Positions 1 to 10,079 are shown, counted from the stretch's first letter. The stretch: 64,000 bases of DNA from Streptomyces sp. NBC_00239 (GCF_036194065.1 NZ_CP108095.1:5828001-5892000); one strand, 5' to 3'. The notes: generated from the letters alone by a model not told the origin. A program made the numbers and translations.

Positions 1-1
1 G

Positions 2-1324
<1,323 letters not shown>

Positions 1325-1359
1325 CCGCCTGATCCGGAAGGGGAGTCCGCGCGCCGCGG

Positions 1360-3156
1360 TCAGCCGCGGTAGAGGGCCTCGATCTCGTCCGCGAAGTCCT
1401 TCGCCACCACGTTCCGCTTCAGCTTCAGCGACGGCGTGATGTGGCCCGACTCCTCCGTGAACTGGGAGCCGAGAATCCTGAACTTCCGCACCGACTCGGC
1501 CTTGGAGACCGCCGCGTTGCCGTCGTCGACGGCCTTCTGCACGGCGGCGAGCAGGTCCGCGTCCTCACGCAGCGAGACGGCCGTGGCATCGGCCGGCTTG
1601 CCGTTCTCCTTGGCCCAGCGGCCCAGGAACTCCTCGTCCAGGGTGACCAGCGCGCCGACGAACGGCCGGGCGTCGCCCACCACCATGCACTCCGCGACCA
1701 GCGCGTGTGCCCGGATCCGGTCCTCGATCACCGCGGGAGCGACGTTCTTGCCGCCCGCGGTGACGATGATCTCCTTCTTGCGGCCGGTGATCGCGAGGTA
1801 GCCGTCCTCGTCGAGGGTGCCGACGTCACCGGTGTGGAACCAGCCGTCGGTCAGCGCCTCGGCGGTCGCCGTCTCGTTCTGCCAGTACCCCGAGAAGACG
1901 TGCTCGCCGTGCAGCAGCACCTCGCCGTCGTCCGCGATCCGCACCACGGACCCCGGCAGCGGCTGGCCGACCGTACCGATCTTCTGCCGGTCCCACGGGT
2001 TGAAGGCCGTCGCCGCGCAGGACTCGGTCAGCCCGTAGCCCTCCAGCACGGTGAAGCCGATGCCGCGGAAGAAGTGGCCCAGGCGCTCGCCGAGCGGTGC
2101 GCCGCCGGAGATCGCGTACTCGCCGCGCCCGCCCAGCACCGTGTGCAGCTTGCTGTAGACCAGCTTGCCGAAGAGCTTGTGCTTGAGCTTGAGGCCCAGC
2201 CCCGGGCCGGACGGGGTGTCCAGCGCCCGGCTGTACGCGATGGCCGTGTCGGCAGCCGCGTCGAAGATCTTGCCCTTGCCGTCGGCCTGCGCCTTGGCGC
2301 GCGCCGAGTTGTAGACCTTCTCGAACACCCGCGGCACGCCGAGGATCAGCGTCGGGCGGAAGCTCGCCAGCTCGTCGGTGAGGTTCTTGATGTCCGGTAC
2401 GCAGCCCAGCCGGATCGGCGCGAGCACCGACGCCACCTCGACCAGCCGCCCGAACACGTGGGCCGCCGGGAGGAAGAGCAGCACCGAGCACTCGCCGGTG
2501 CGGAACAGCGGCTTCAGGCGCTCCACCACGTTGCCGCACTCCGCGAAGAAGTTGCGGTGCGTGAGCACGCAGCCCTTGGGGCGGCCGGTGGTGCCGGAGG
2601 TGTAGACGATGGTGGCCGGGTCGTCGGCGTTCGCCAGCGAGCTGCGCTCGTCGACCAGCTCGTCGGAGACGCCGGCGCCGGAGGCGCGCAGCTCCTCGAT
2701 CCCGCCGCGGTCGATCTCCCACACGTGCGCCAGGTCCGGCAGCCGGTCCCGCAGGCCGGCGACGGCCTCGTGGTGCCCGGGGCCCTCGACCACGGCCGCG
2801 ACCGCGCCGGAGTCGCCGAGGATCCACTGGATCTGCTCGGGGGAGCTGGTCTCGTACACCGGCACGGTCACCGCGCCGGCGGCCCAGATCGCGAAGTCCG
2901 TCAGCACCCACTCGTAGCGGGTACGGGAGATCAGCGCGACCCGGTCGCCGGGCTGCACGCCGGCGGCGATCAGGCCCTTGGCGGTGGCCCGGACCTCCGC
3001 CAGGAACTCGGTGGCCGTGACGTCCTGCCACACGCCGTCGACCTTGCGGCTCATGACGGCGGTGTCGGGATGCTGAGCGGCATTGCGGCGGATGAGATCC
3101 GTGAGGTTCCCGTCCGACGGGACCTCGTACAGAGCCGGAAGGCTGAACTCGCGCAA
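1360..3156 (-). CDS. Long-chain fatty acid--CoA ligase (AMP-forming, FadD15-like)
   Basis: Adenylate-forming enzyme that activates long-chain fatty acids to acyl-CoA. The P-loop-like AMP-binding motif YTSGTTGRPKG lies near residue 185, the GYGLTE adenine-binding motif follows, and the C-terminal hinge and lysine region reads GDVGTLDEDGYLAITGRKK followed by EIIVTAGGKNVAP. About 598 residues is normal for this bacterial group. I chose the TTG at 3156 because AGAGGAG lies 7 bases upstream and the product then begins MREFSLPALYEVP, as in typical actinobacterial homologues. An in-frame ATG at 3180 and a more distant start at 3213 are alternatives. It is a single-gene unit, convergent with the cholesterol oxidase. 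A joint role in steroid or lipid catabolism is only suggested by the adjacency. Confidence 0.93.
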   Translation of the reverse strand: MREFSLPALYEVPSDGNLTDLIRRNAAQHPDTAVMSRKVDGVWQDVTATEFLAEVRATAKGLIAAGVQPGDRVALISRTRYEWVLTDFAIWAAGAVTVPVYETSSPEQIQWILGDSGAVAAVVEGPGHHEAVAGLRDRLPDLAHVWEIDRGGIEELRASGAGVSDELVDERSSLANADDPATIVYTSGTTGRPKGCVLTHRNFFAECGNVVERLKPLFRTGECSVLLFLPAAHVFGRLVEVASVLAPIRLGCVPDIKNLTDELASFRPTLILGVPRVFEKVYNSARAKAQADGKGKIFDAAADTAIAYSRALDTPSGPGLGLKLKHKLFGKLVYSKLHTVLGGRGEYAISGGAPLGERLGHFFRGIGFTVLEGYGLTESCAATAFNPWDRQKIGTVGQPLPGSVVRIADDGEVLLHGEHVFSGYWQNETATAEALTDGWFHTGDVGTLDEDGYLAITGRKKEIIVTAGGKNVAPAVIEDRIRAHALVAECMVVGDARPFVGALVTLDEEFLGRWAKENGKPADATAVSLREDADLLAAVQKAVDDGNAAVSKAESVRKFRILGSQFTEESGHITPSLKLKRNVVAKDFADEIEALYRG

Positions 3157-3421
3157 GACTGCTGCTCCTCTGGGCGCCATCGCCACGATGCGGACCGACC
3201 GGACGTTACCCACCGGTAGTGGGTTCCGGATAGAGGGAACCGGCCAGATGTTCCATGCGTCACATACCGCGGCCTTTCCTGGCCGACAGTAGTCGACGCG
3301 GTCGAGGACTCGGAAGTAACCGCAGGTAGGACGCCCGGCCCCGACGGCCGCCGGAGCGCTCCACAGCCGCCGCCACCAGCGCCCCTACCGGCCGTGCCCG
3401 GCCCGCCCTAGGGTGATCCGC

Positions 3422-4204
3422 ATGGGTGGTACCAGGCAGCGCACACGAGTCCACGTCGTCAGTGACGTCCACGGCAACACCGAGGCCCTCGCCCGGGCGG
3501 GAGACGGCGCCGACGCCCTGATCTGCCTGGGCGACCTCATCCTCTTCCTCGACTACGCGGACCACTCGCGCGGCATCTTCCCCGACCTCTTCGGGGTCGA
3601 GAACGCCGACCTGATCGTGCAGCTGCGCACCGAGCGCCGCTTCGAGGAGGCCCGCGTGCTCGGCGCCCGGCTGTGGGCCGGGCTCGACCGCGAGGCCCTC
3701 ATCGAGGAGGCGGTGCGCCGCCAGTACGCACAGATGTTCGCGGCCTTCTCCACCCCCACCTACGCCACGTACGGCAACGTGGACATCCCCGACCTGTGGC
3801 CCGAGTACGCCCGCCCCGGCACCACCGTGCTCGACGGCGAGCGCGTCGAGATCGGCGGCCTCGTCTTCGGCTTCGTCGGCGGCGGCCTGCCCTCCCCGAT
3901 GCGCACCCCCTACGAGGTGGACCCCGACGACTACGCGGCCAAGGTCGAGGCGCTCGGCGAGGTCGACGTCCTGTGCTCCCACATTCCGCCCGAGGTCCCC
4001 GAGCTCTGCTACGACACCGTCGCCCGCCGCTTCGAGCGCGGCAGCGCGGCGCTGCTGGACGCGATCCACCGGGTCCGCCCCCGCTACGCGCTCTTCGGAC
4101 ACGTCCACCAGCCGATGGCCCGCCGGATGCGGATCGGGGCGACCGAGTGCGTGAACGTCGGACACTTCGCCTCGACCGGGCAGCCGTGGGCCCTGGAGTG
4201 GTGA
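3422..4204 (+). CDS. Calcineurin-like metallophosphoesterase
   Basis: Predicted dinuclear-metal phosphoesterase of about 260 residues. The five metal-binding blocks are all present in order: SDVHGN (Asp15, His17), CLGDLI, TYGNVD, CSHIPPEV and GHVHQP. This resembles the cytosolic actinobacterial metallophosphoesterases. No signal peptide or membrane segment is visible. The ATG at 3422 is preferred over the in-frame GTG at 3413 because it directly precedes the conserved beta strand. It lies 81 bases before a START-domain gene on the same strand, so the two may be co-transcribed. The substrate cannot be read from the sequence. Confidence 0.85.
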   Translation: MGGTRQRTRVHVVSDVHGNTEALARAGDGADALICLGDLILFLDYADHSRGIFPDLFGVENADLIVQLRTERRFEEARVLGARLWAGLDREALIEEAVRRQYAQMFAAFSTPTYATYGNVDIPDLWPEYARPGTTVLDGERVEIGGLVFGFVGGGLPSPMRTPYEVDPDDYAAKVEALGEVDVLCSHIPPEVPELCYDTVARRFERGSAALLDAIHRVRPRYALFGHVHQPMARRMRIGATECVNVGHFASTGQPWALEW

Positions 4205-4285
4205 CCCGCGCGGTGCGCGGTAGCCTTCACGCGGCGCCACGCGGCGCTTCTTCCCCGCGAACCCACCTCTGGAGGAGCCGCAGCG

Positions 4286-4723
4286 ATGGCGGAACACACC
4301 AGCTCTAGCATCACCATCGAGGCGGCCCCGGCCGACGTCATGGCCGTGATCGCCGACTTCGCCCGCTACCCGGAGTGGACGGGAGAGGTGAAGGAGGCCG
4401 AGGTGCTGGCCACCGACGCGACGGGGCGCGCGGAGCAGGTGCGGCTGCTGCTCGACGCGGGTGCGATCAAGGACGACCACACGCTCGCCTACACGTGGAC
4501 CGGGGCGGACGAAGTCAGCTGGACGCTGGTCAAGTCGCAGATGCTGCGGGTGCTGGACGGGTCGTACCGGCTCGCTGCGCTCGGCGGTGACCGTACGGAG
4601 GTCACCTACCAGCTGACCGTCGACGTCAAGATCCCCATGCTGGGCATGATCAAGCGCAAGGCCGAAAAGGTCATCATCGACCGGGCCCTGGCCGGCCTCA
4701 AGAAGCGCGTCGAATCCGTCTGA
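4286..4723 (+). CDS. SRPBCC/START-like lipid-binding protein (polyketide cyclase/dehydrase type)
   Basis: Small 145-residue protein. It begins with the beta strand HTSSSITIEAAPADVMAVI and continues DFARYPEWTGEVKEAEV, the usual opening of the bacterial SRPBCC (Bet v1-like) fold with its hydrophobic ligand cavity. The C-terminus ends in the expected long amphipathic helix (KVIIDRALAGLKKRVESV). The ATG is preceded by GGAGGAG at a good distance. Homologues are common as stand-alone genes in actinobacteria and their ligand is usually unknown. Neighbouring lipid genes (acyl-CoA ligase, cholesterol oxidase) would fit a hydrophobic ligand, but that is inference. Confidence 0.82.
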   Translation: MAEHTSSSITIEAAPADVMAVIADFARYPEWTGEVKEAEVLATDATGRAEQVRLLLDAGAIKDDHTLAYTWTGADEVSWTLVKSQMLRVLDGSYRLAALGGDRTEVTYQLTVDVKIPMLGMIKRKAEKVIIDRALAGLKKRVESV

Positions 4724-5087
4724 CGGGCCCGCCCCGCCCGGCCTCGGGGCACCCTCCAGCCCCTCCGGCGCTAGCACCCTTGAGCCCCTCCGGCGTTTGA
4801 GGAGCGGGTCCGGGCGGAGCCCGGTGCCCGGCGTCAGCCGGGTTGTCTTGGGGCTCCGCCCCAAACCCCGCGCCTCAAACGCCGGCGAGGCTGGAGGTTG
4901 CGCCCCAGGGCACCGGCGAGGCTGGATGTTGCGCCCCAGGGCACCGGCGAGGCCGGGATTGCCGCACGCAGCGCCGGCAAGGCTGGGTATTGCGCCAGGG
5001 CACCGGCAAGGCCGGGGTCGTGGGTAGGCAGCCGGGTCGGGCCGGAGGTCCTTTCGTACGTCCACCCCCCACGCAAGTGAGCACCGC
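4724..5087. repeat. Gene-free interval: palindromic repeat pair plus a 31-bp tandem array
   Basis: No gene is supported here. Two copies of the GCCTCAAACGCCGGCGAGG element face each other (4787-4802 reversed, 4873-4890 forward), giving a long potential stem-loop after the SRPBCC gene. The forward copy runs into a degenerate tandem array with a 29-31 base unit starting GGCGAGGCTGGAGGTTGCG, with copies at 4884, 4915, 4946, 4976 and a partial one at 5005. The structure could stop transcription from 4723, but has no T-tract. The same family recurs near 8597, 14915, 23475 and 63341. Confidence 0.85.
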
Positions 5088-6221
5088 ATGCGCACCCTCC
5101 TCGTCACCGGCCCCGGCGGCTCCGGCCGAACCACCGTGGCCGCCGCCACCGCCCTGGCCGCCGCCGCACGGGGCGAGCGCGTGCTGCTCGTCGGCGGGGC
5201 GCTGCCCGAGCTGCCCGAGCACCCGCTCCTGGACGTCTCCCACCTCGACCCCGACGCCCGCTTCCGCGCGGAGATCGTCGCCCTGCAAGAGCGCGGCTCC
5301 GCCGTGTTCGACCTGCTGGGCGCCCGCCCGCTGCAGGCCGAGGAGCTGACCGCGGTGCCCGGCGCCGAACAGTTCGCCCTGCTCCGCGCCCTGCGCCGGG
5401 CCGCCGCGAGCGGCGCGTACGACCTGCTCGTCGCCGACCTCCCCGCCGTCCGCGAGGCGATCGATCTGCTCGCCCTCCCCGCCCAGCTGCGCCGCTACCT
5501 GCGCCGCCTGCTCCCCGCCGAACGGCAGGCCGCCCGCTCCCTGCGCCCGGTCCTCGCCCAGCTCGCCGGGGTGCCGATGCCCGCGCAGTGGCTGTACGAG
5601 ACCGCCGCCCGCTGGCACGAGGAGTTGGCCGAGGTCCAGGCGGTGATCGAGGCGGACACCACCGCCGTCCGCCTGGTCGCCGAACCCGGACCGGCTGGCG
5701 CCGACGCGGTCCGCGCCGCCGTCACCGCCCTCGCGCTCCACCAGCTTCCCCTCGACCTGCTCGTCGCCAACCGGGTGCTGCCCCGCGGCTCCGCCGGCTC
5801 CGCCGACCCGTGGCTGGCGGGCCTGGCCGCCCAGCAGGACGCCTGCCTGGCCGGCTGGGCCGCCGCGGACCTCCCCGTCGCGGAACTCGCCCACCTGGGC
5901 CGCGACCCGCGGGAGGCCCCCGACCTGGCCCTCCTCGACCCCGGCCCCGGCACGGCCGCCGCCCGCACCCCGTGGGACGTCGAGGACCTGCGCGCCGCCG
6001 ACGGGGTCCTGGTCTGGCGGGTCCCGCTGCCCGGCGTCACGAAGGACGGGCTGGACCTGGTCCGGCGCGGCGACGAACTCCTCCTCACGGCGGGACCGTT
6101 CCGAAGGATCGTTTCCCTGCCGGCCGCGCTGCGCCGCTGCACCGTCTCCGGCGCCGCCCTGCGCGACGGCGAGCTGAGCATCCGCTTCACCCCCGACCCC
6201 GCGCTGTGGCCCGCCCGCTGA
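5088..6221 (+). CDS. ArsA/GET3-like P-loop ATPase homologue with a variant Walker A
   Basis: A 377-residue protein of the deviant-Walker SIMIBI class, closest in layout to the ArsA-like ATPases of actinobacteria. The N-terminal P-loop reads GPGGSGRTT (residues 8-16), with Arg14 where ArsA has the catalytic Lys (GKGGVGKTT). The later segments YDLLVADLPAVREAIDLLALPAQLRRYL (in part switch II-like) and a C-terminal hydrophobic beta domain fit the family. The signature Lys in the first part of the P-loop is also absent (Pro9). It lies 79 bases before the DUF5304 gene. Whether it hydrolyses ATP is doubtful from the motif alone; a scaffold or nucleotide-sensing role is possible. Confidence 0.75.
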   Translation: MRTLLVTGPGGSGRTTVAAATALAAAARGERVLLVGGALPELPEHPLLDVSHLDPDARFRAEIVALQERGSAVFDLLGARPLQAEELTAVPGAEQFALLRALRRAAASGAYDLLVADLPAVREAIDLLALPAQLRRYLRRLLPAERQAARSLRPVLAQLAGVPMPAQWLYETAARWHEELAEVQAVIEADTTAVRLVAEPGPAGADAVRAAVTALALHQLPLDLLVANRVLPRGSAGSADPWLAGLAAQQDACLAGWAAADLPVAELAHLGRDPREAPDLALLDPGPGTAAARTPWDVEDLRAADGVLVWRVPLPGVTKDGLDLVRRGDELLLTAGPFRRIVSLPAALRRCTVSGAALRDGELSIRFTPDPALWPAR

Positions 6222-6300
6222 ACCCGGTGCGCCCGTTCGGGTACGGTCGAAGGTGACAGAGCCCGCCGCGGTCCAGCCCGCCGCCGTCCCAGGAGCCCCC

Positions 6301-6774
6301 ATGAGCGAGGCCACCGACCGTCCCGCCGACGACGACGCCTGGGCCCGGGCCTGCGCCGAGGACCTCGCCGCCGAGCAGGCGCGGATCCGCGCGGAGCAGG
6401 GCGGCGGCGCCGGGAGCACCGGCAGCGCCGCCGAGGAGCTGTTCAAACTGGTCGAGGCGGTCGCCGACAAGGTGTCCGCGCTCAACAACCCGCTGTTCGG
6501 GGCGGCCGCCCAGGGCGCCGTACGCCAGTTCGTCAACCAGGCGAAGTCCGCGGTGGAGCCCGTCATCGAGCGAAACCCCCAGGTCTTCGACCACCTCGCC
6601 GCCGCCGGCACCGAACTCCTCGCCGCCTACCGGACCGCGGTCGAGGGCCACGAGCGCCGCTGGACCCGCGGCCCCGACGGCCCGCGCCCGCAGGACGGCG
6701 GCCCGGACACCGGGAACGACGACGGGCCCGACGACGGCGGTACCGGCCCGTCGCAGCGCATCGACCTCGACTGA
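6301..6774 (+). CDS. DUF5304-family conserved actinobacterial protein
   Basis: A 157-residue acidic protein of unknown function. The N-terminal part is rich in Asp, Glu and Ala, the central part (about residues 40-110) is a predicted helical block containing LFKLVEAVADKVSALNNPLFG and related amphipathic stretches, and the C-terminal 45 residues are Gly/Asp/Pro-rich and probably disordered. I recognise the core as the Streptomyces DUF5304 type. The ATG at 6301 has AGGAG five bases upstream; an earlier in-frame GTG at 6253 has no such site. It sits between the ArsA-like gene and glkA on the same strand, an arrangement I believe is conserved in Streptomyces. Confidence 0.75.
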   Translation: MSEATDRPADDDAWARACAEDLAAEQARIRAEQGGGAGSTGSAAEELFKLVEAVADKVSALNNPLFGAAAQGAVRQFVNQAKSAVEPVIERNPQVFDHLAAAGTELLAAYRTAVEGHERRWTRGPDGPRPQDGGPDTGNDDGPDDGGTGPSQRIDLD

Positions 6775-6835
6775 CCGGCCCCCGCCCTCGGGTACGGTGG
6801 GCCGTGGCGGGGTTTGACCGGAAACCGAGGGACTA

Positions 6836-7777
6836 ATGGGACTCACCATCGGCGTCGACATCGGCGGCACGAAGATCGCGGCCGGAGTGGTCGACGAAGA
6901 GGGCACCATCCTTGAGACGTACAAGGTGCCCACCCCGCCGACCCCCGACGGCGTGACGGACGCGATCGGCACCGCCGTCGCCGAAGTCGGCAAGGGCCAC
7001 ACCATCGAGGCCGTCGGCATCGGCGCGGCCGGCTACGTGGACGACAAGCGCGCCACCGTGCTGTTCGCCCCCAACATCAACTGGCGCCACGAGCCGCTCA
7101 AGGACAAGGTCGAGCAGCGCATCGGCCTCCCCGTCGTCGTCGAGAACGACGCCAACTGCGCAGCCTGGGGCGAGTACCGCTTCGGCGCCGGCCAGGGCCA
7201 CGAGGACGTCATCTGCATCACGCTGGGCACCGGCCTCGGCGGCGGCATCATCATCGGCAACAAGCTGCGCCGCGGACGCTTCGGCGTGGCCGCCGAGTTC
7301 GGCCACATCCGGGTCGTCCCCGACGGCCTGCTGTGCGGCTGCGGCAGCCAGGGCTGCTGGGAGCAGTACGCCTCCGGGCGCGCGCTCGTCCGGTACGCGA
7401 AGCAGCGTGCCAACGCCACCCCCGAGCACGCGGAGATCCTCCTCGGCCTCGGCGACGGCACCGTCGAAGGCATCGAGGGCAAGCACATCAGCGCGGCCGC
7501 CCGGCAGGGCGACAAGGTCGCGGTGGACTCCTTCCGCGAGCTGGCCCGCTGGGCCGGCGCCGGGCTCGCAGACCTGGCCTCGCTCTTCGACCCGTCGGCG
7601 TTCATCGTCGGCGGCGGCGTCTCCGACGAGGGCGAACTCGTCCTCGACCCGATCCGCAAGTCCTTCCGGCGCTGGCTGATCGGCGGCCAGTGGCGGCCGC
7701 ACGCGCAGGTGCTCGCCGCGCAGCTCGGCGGCAAGGCCGGGCTCGTCGGCGCCGCCGACCTGGCCCGCCAGGGCTGA
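6836..7777 (+). CDS. glkA: ROK-family glucokinase
   Basis: ATP-dependent glucose kinase that also mediates glucose carbon catabolite repression in Streptomyces (established for S. coelicolor GlkA). The ATP-binding DIGGTK is at residues 8-13, the sugar-binding VVENDANCAAWGE and the catalytic Asp follow, then LGTGLGGGI, the ROK sugar motif GHIRVVPDG, and the zinc cluster CGCGSQGCWEQ. The length of 313 residues and the near-identical N-terminus MGLTIGVDIGGTKIAAGVV make the assignment secure. Unlike ROK repressors it has no N-terminal helix-turn-helix. A 61-base gap separates it from the upstream DUF5304 gene, so it may be read from that operon or from its own promoter. Confidence 0.97.
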   Translation: MGLTIGVDIGGTKIAAGVVDEEGTILETYKVPTPPTPDGVTDAIGTAVAEVGKGHTIEAVGIGAAGYVDDKRATVLFAPNINWRHEPLKDKVEQRIGLPVVVENDANCAAWGEYRFGAGQGHEDVICITLGTGLGGGIIIGNKLRRGRFGVAAEFGHIRVVPDGLLCGCGSQGCWEQYASGRALVRYAKQRANATPEHAEILLGLGDGTVEGIEGKHISAAARQGDKVAVDSFRELARWAGAGLADLASLFDPSAFIVGGGVSDEGELVLDPIRKSFRRWLIGGQWRPHAQVLAAQLGGKAGLVGAADLARQG

Positions 7778-7844
7778 TTTTCTTCTCCACGCTGCCCGTC
7801 GCGCCCCCTGTGGCCGCGGCGGGCAGCTGCATATGTTGGGCGCT

Positions 7845-8594
7845 ATGGATCTGCCCAACTCCCGTACCGAAGCTGATGGTTCCGCCGTGATCCGGGTGCT
7901 GAGCTACAACATCCGGTCCCTGCGCGACGACGAGGAGGCCCTGGCCCGGGTCATCCGGGCCTGCGCCCCGGACCTCGTCTTCGTCCAGGAGGCCCCGATC
8001 TTCTTCCGCTGGCGCAAACACGCGGCCCGGCTCGCCGCCAAAACCGACCTGGTGATGCTGAGCGGCGGCGCCACCGCGGCGGGCCCGCTGCTGCTGTGCT
8101 CCCTGCGGGCCACCGTCGAACGCACCGAGGACGTCCTGCTGCCGCGGACCCCCGGTCTGCACCGGCGGGGCTTCGCGACCGCGGTCGTCCGCTTCGCCGG
8201 GGCGCGGATGGGGGTGGTGAGCGCGCACCTGTCGCTGCGGGCCGATGAGAGGCTCAAACAGTCCGAGGCGCTGCTGAAGCAGATCGCGGGCCTGGACGCG
8301 CAGTACGCGCTTGCCGCGGGGGACGTGAACGACGAGCCCGGCGGGGCGGCGTTCCGCCGGCTGGCCGGCGACCTCCAGGACTGTCACGCGGTGCGGCCGT
8401 GGGGCGGGGGGCCGACCTGGCCGGCGGGGGATCCGCGTAAGCGGATCGATGCGGTCTTCGCCACCGAGGGGGTCGAGGTGCTGGGGTGCGGGGTTCCGAC
8501 CCCGGGCGCGGTCCCGGGCCTCAGCCCGGAAGACCTCCGCACGGCCACGGACCACCTTCCGGTCCTGGCCGCCCTCCGCATCCCGGCTGCGTAG
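7845..8594 (+). CDS. Endonuclease/exonuclease/phosphatase (EEP) superfamily hydrolase
   Basis: Mg-dependent phosphodiesterase fold of about 249 residues. The diagnostic EEP residues are present in order: Asn in LSYNIRSL, Glu in FVQEAP, Asp/Asn in AAGDVNDEPG, and the final ATDHLPV with the catalytic Asp-His pair. Its substrate (nucleic acid, lipid or inositol phosphate) cannot be told from motifs. I chose the ATG at 7845 because the hexamer TATGTT ends 7 bases upstream, giving a plausible leaderless mRNA; the ATG at 7833 overlaps that hexamer and has no ribosome site. The gene ends just before an inverted repeat that separates it from the convergent membrane protein gene. Confidence 0.87.
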   Translation: MDLPNSRTEADGSAVIRVLSYNIRSLRDDEEALARVIRACAPDLVFVQEAPIFFRWRKHAARLAAKTDLVMLSGGATAAGPLLLCSLRATVERTEDVLLPRTPGLHRRGFATAVVRFAGARMGVVSAHLSLRADERLKQSEALLKQIAGLDAQYALAAGDVNDEPGGAAFRRLAGDLQDCHAVRPWGGGPTWPAGDPRKRIDAVFATEGVEVLGCGVPTPGAVPGLSPEDLRTATDHLPVLAALRIPAA

Positions 8595-8596
8595 TC

Positions 8597-8660
8597 GCCT
8601 CAAACGCCGGCGGCGCTGGTTGCCCGAAGGACAAATCCAGCCCCGCCGGCGTTTGAGGCG
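8597..8660. terminator. Inverted repeat between convergent genes, probable bidirectional terminator
   Basis: The arm GCCTCAAACGCCGGCGGCGCTGG (8597-8619) faces CCAGCCCCGCCGGCGTTTGAGGCG (8637-8660) across a 17-base loop. It fills the gap between two convergent stop codons and belongs to the window-wide palindromic repeat family. Terminator function is inferred from position and stem strength. Confidence 0.6.
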
Positions 8661-8686
8661 CACGGGCACGGGGGCGGAGCCCGGCG

Positions 8687-9307
8687 CTATACGACCGCGC
8701 CGCGGCCCGGGTCGTCGCCGTCCTCGTCGTCGTCACCCTGCATCCGCGCCACCAGCGTGGCGAACCCCCCGAGGAAGCCGCCGACGCCCAGCGTCGTCAG
8801 CCACCACGTCATGTCCCACTGCAGCAGTATCGCCAGCAGCAGCAGCACCGGACCGCCCACCACGGCCAGCCACGCGAACTTCGCCGTCGCGTCGGCCGGC
8901 GGCAGCGGCGGCGGCTCCGGCGGCACGAAGTGCCCCTCGTCGCTGTCGTCGCCCTCGGCCGGTTCCGGCAGCGAGTGGTCGCGCGGCCCCACCCCGGGGG
9001 CGAACACCACCGAGCTGCCCAGCGGCGGCTTCGCCGCACTCCCCGCACCGCTCCCGACGCCGTCCCCGGCGTCCGCGGCGGCCCCGCCGTCCCCGGCACC
9101 GCCGGCGCCCTCCGGCTCCGGCCCGGGCAGCACGTTCACATCGCCCTCGGGCAGCAGCAGGTCCTCGATCGGCTTGAACGGCTTCGAGCCCGGCGGGTCC
9201 GGCGGCTCCTCCCCGTACCCCGCGACGATGGCGGCCCAGGCCGCCTCCTCGTCGAGCGGTTCACCGCTCCCGGAGGCCTGGGGATCGCGGTCCTCGTGCT
9301 CAGCCAA
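8687..9307 (-). CDS. Conserved membrane protein with long acidic cytoplasmic N-terminus
   Basis: About 206 residues. The first 135 are acidic and rich in Gly, Pro and Ala, with a conserved-looking block DEEAAWAAIVAGYGEEPPDPP; two hydrophobic helices follow (FAWLAVVGGPVLLLLAILL and WWLTTLGVGGFLGGFATLV) and the protein ends in a short acidic tail. Function unknown. The TTG at 9307 overlaps the stop of the upstream esterase (TTGGCTGA) and has GGAGGGG about 10 bases before it, which argues for translational coupling. A longer in-frame start at 9391 would run back inside the esterase and is less likely. Confidence 0.75.
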   Translation of the reverse strand: MAEHEDRDPQASGSGEPLDEEAAWAAIVAGYGEEPPDPPGSKPFKPIEDLLLPEGDVNVLPGPEPEGAGGAGDGGAAADAGDGVGSGAGSAAKPPLGSSVVFAPGVGPRDHSLPEPAEGDDSDEGHFVPPEPPPLPPADATAKFAWLAVVGGPVLLLLAILLQWDMTWWLTTLGVGGFLGGFATLVARMQGDDDEDGDDPGRGAVV

Positions 9308-10079
9308 CGGTGGCCGTCCCCTCCTTGCCGACACTCGGAGCGAGCCGGCCGATGAATGCGTGACTGTCCTCGAAAATTCGCTCTGCATCATGGTCCAACG
9401 TCGCGACGTGGTAGCTCTGTTCCAGCAGAGTCTCCGTAACGTCGGTCGACGAGATCCGGCTCAGGATGCGCGCCGAGTCGACCGGCGGCACCACGTGGTC
9501 CTGCGGGCTGTGCAGCAGCAGCACCGGCTGGGTGACCTGGGGCAGCTCGGTGTCCAGCATCCGCAGGAACTGCCGCAGCGAGTGCGCGGCCCGGGTCGGG
9601 ACGCGGGTGTAGCCCAGCTCGGCGACGCCCGGCTTGGCGATGTCGCTCGCGATGCCCGGCGTGGACCGTATGAAGTGCTGGGCTACCGGGAGGGCGACGG
9701 CGAGCGGGTCGTGCACCTTGTTGGCCGGGTTGACCAGCACGACGCCGGTGATCGCGTCACCGTGCTTCGCCGCCAGCCGCAGGCTCAGCGCCCCGCCCAT
9801 GGACAGGCCGAAGACGAACACCTGCGTGCAGCGGTCCAGGAGTTCCCGCAGCGCGCGGTCCACCTCCGCGTACCAGTCCTGCCAGCCGGTGAGCTGCATG
9901 TCCTCCCAGCGGGTGCCGTGGCCGGGCAGCAGGGGCAGCGAGACCGTCAGCCCGCGCTCGGCCAGGAAGTCGGCCCAGGGGCGCATGGACTGGGGGGAGC
10001 CGGTGAAGCCGTGGCAGAGAAGGACGCCGACCTCCCCGCCCTCGTGGCGGAACGGCTCGGCTCCAGGGAGGACGGGCAC
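9300..10079 (-). CDS. Alpha/beta hydrolase, carboxylesterase/monoacylglycerol lipase type
   Basis: A 259-residue serine hydrolase of the Est30-like carboxylesterase group. The nucleophile elbow GLSMGG (Ser93), acid Asp194 in HSPQDHVV and His224 in QSYHVATLDHD form the triad; the oxyanion HGFTGSP (residue 23 onward) precedes them. Substrates in the family are short and medium chain esters and monoacylglycerols. I chose the GTG at 10079, which has AGGAG seven bases upstream and gives the family N-terminus MPVLPGAEPF; starts at 10103 and 10172 lack a site. It is divergent from the acyltransferase gene and translationally overlaps the downstream membrane protein gene. Confidence 0.87.
   Translation of the reverse strand: MPVLPGAEPFRHEGGEVGVLLCHGFTGSPQSMRPWADFLAERGLTVSLPLLPGHGTRWEDMQLTGWQDWYAEVDRALRELLDRCTQVFVFGLSMGGALSLRLAAKHGDAITGVVLVNPANKVHDPLAVALPVAQHFIRSTPGIASDIAKPGVAELGYTRVPTRAAHSLRQFLRMLDTELPQVTQPVLLLHSPQDHVVPPVDSARILSRISSTDVTETLLEQSYHVATLDHDAERIFEDSHAFIGRLAPSVGKEGTATVG

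Noticed and set aside
1441..3219. Long open frames antisense to the acyl-CoA ligase, and many others of this type across the window
   Set aside because: They are shadows of high-GC genes: Arg/Pro/Ala-rich, with no domain and no ribosome site.
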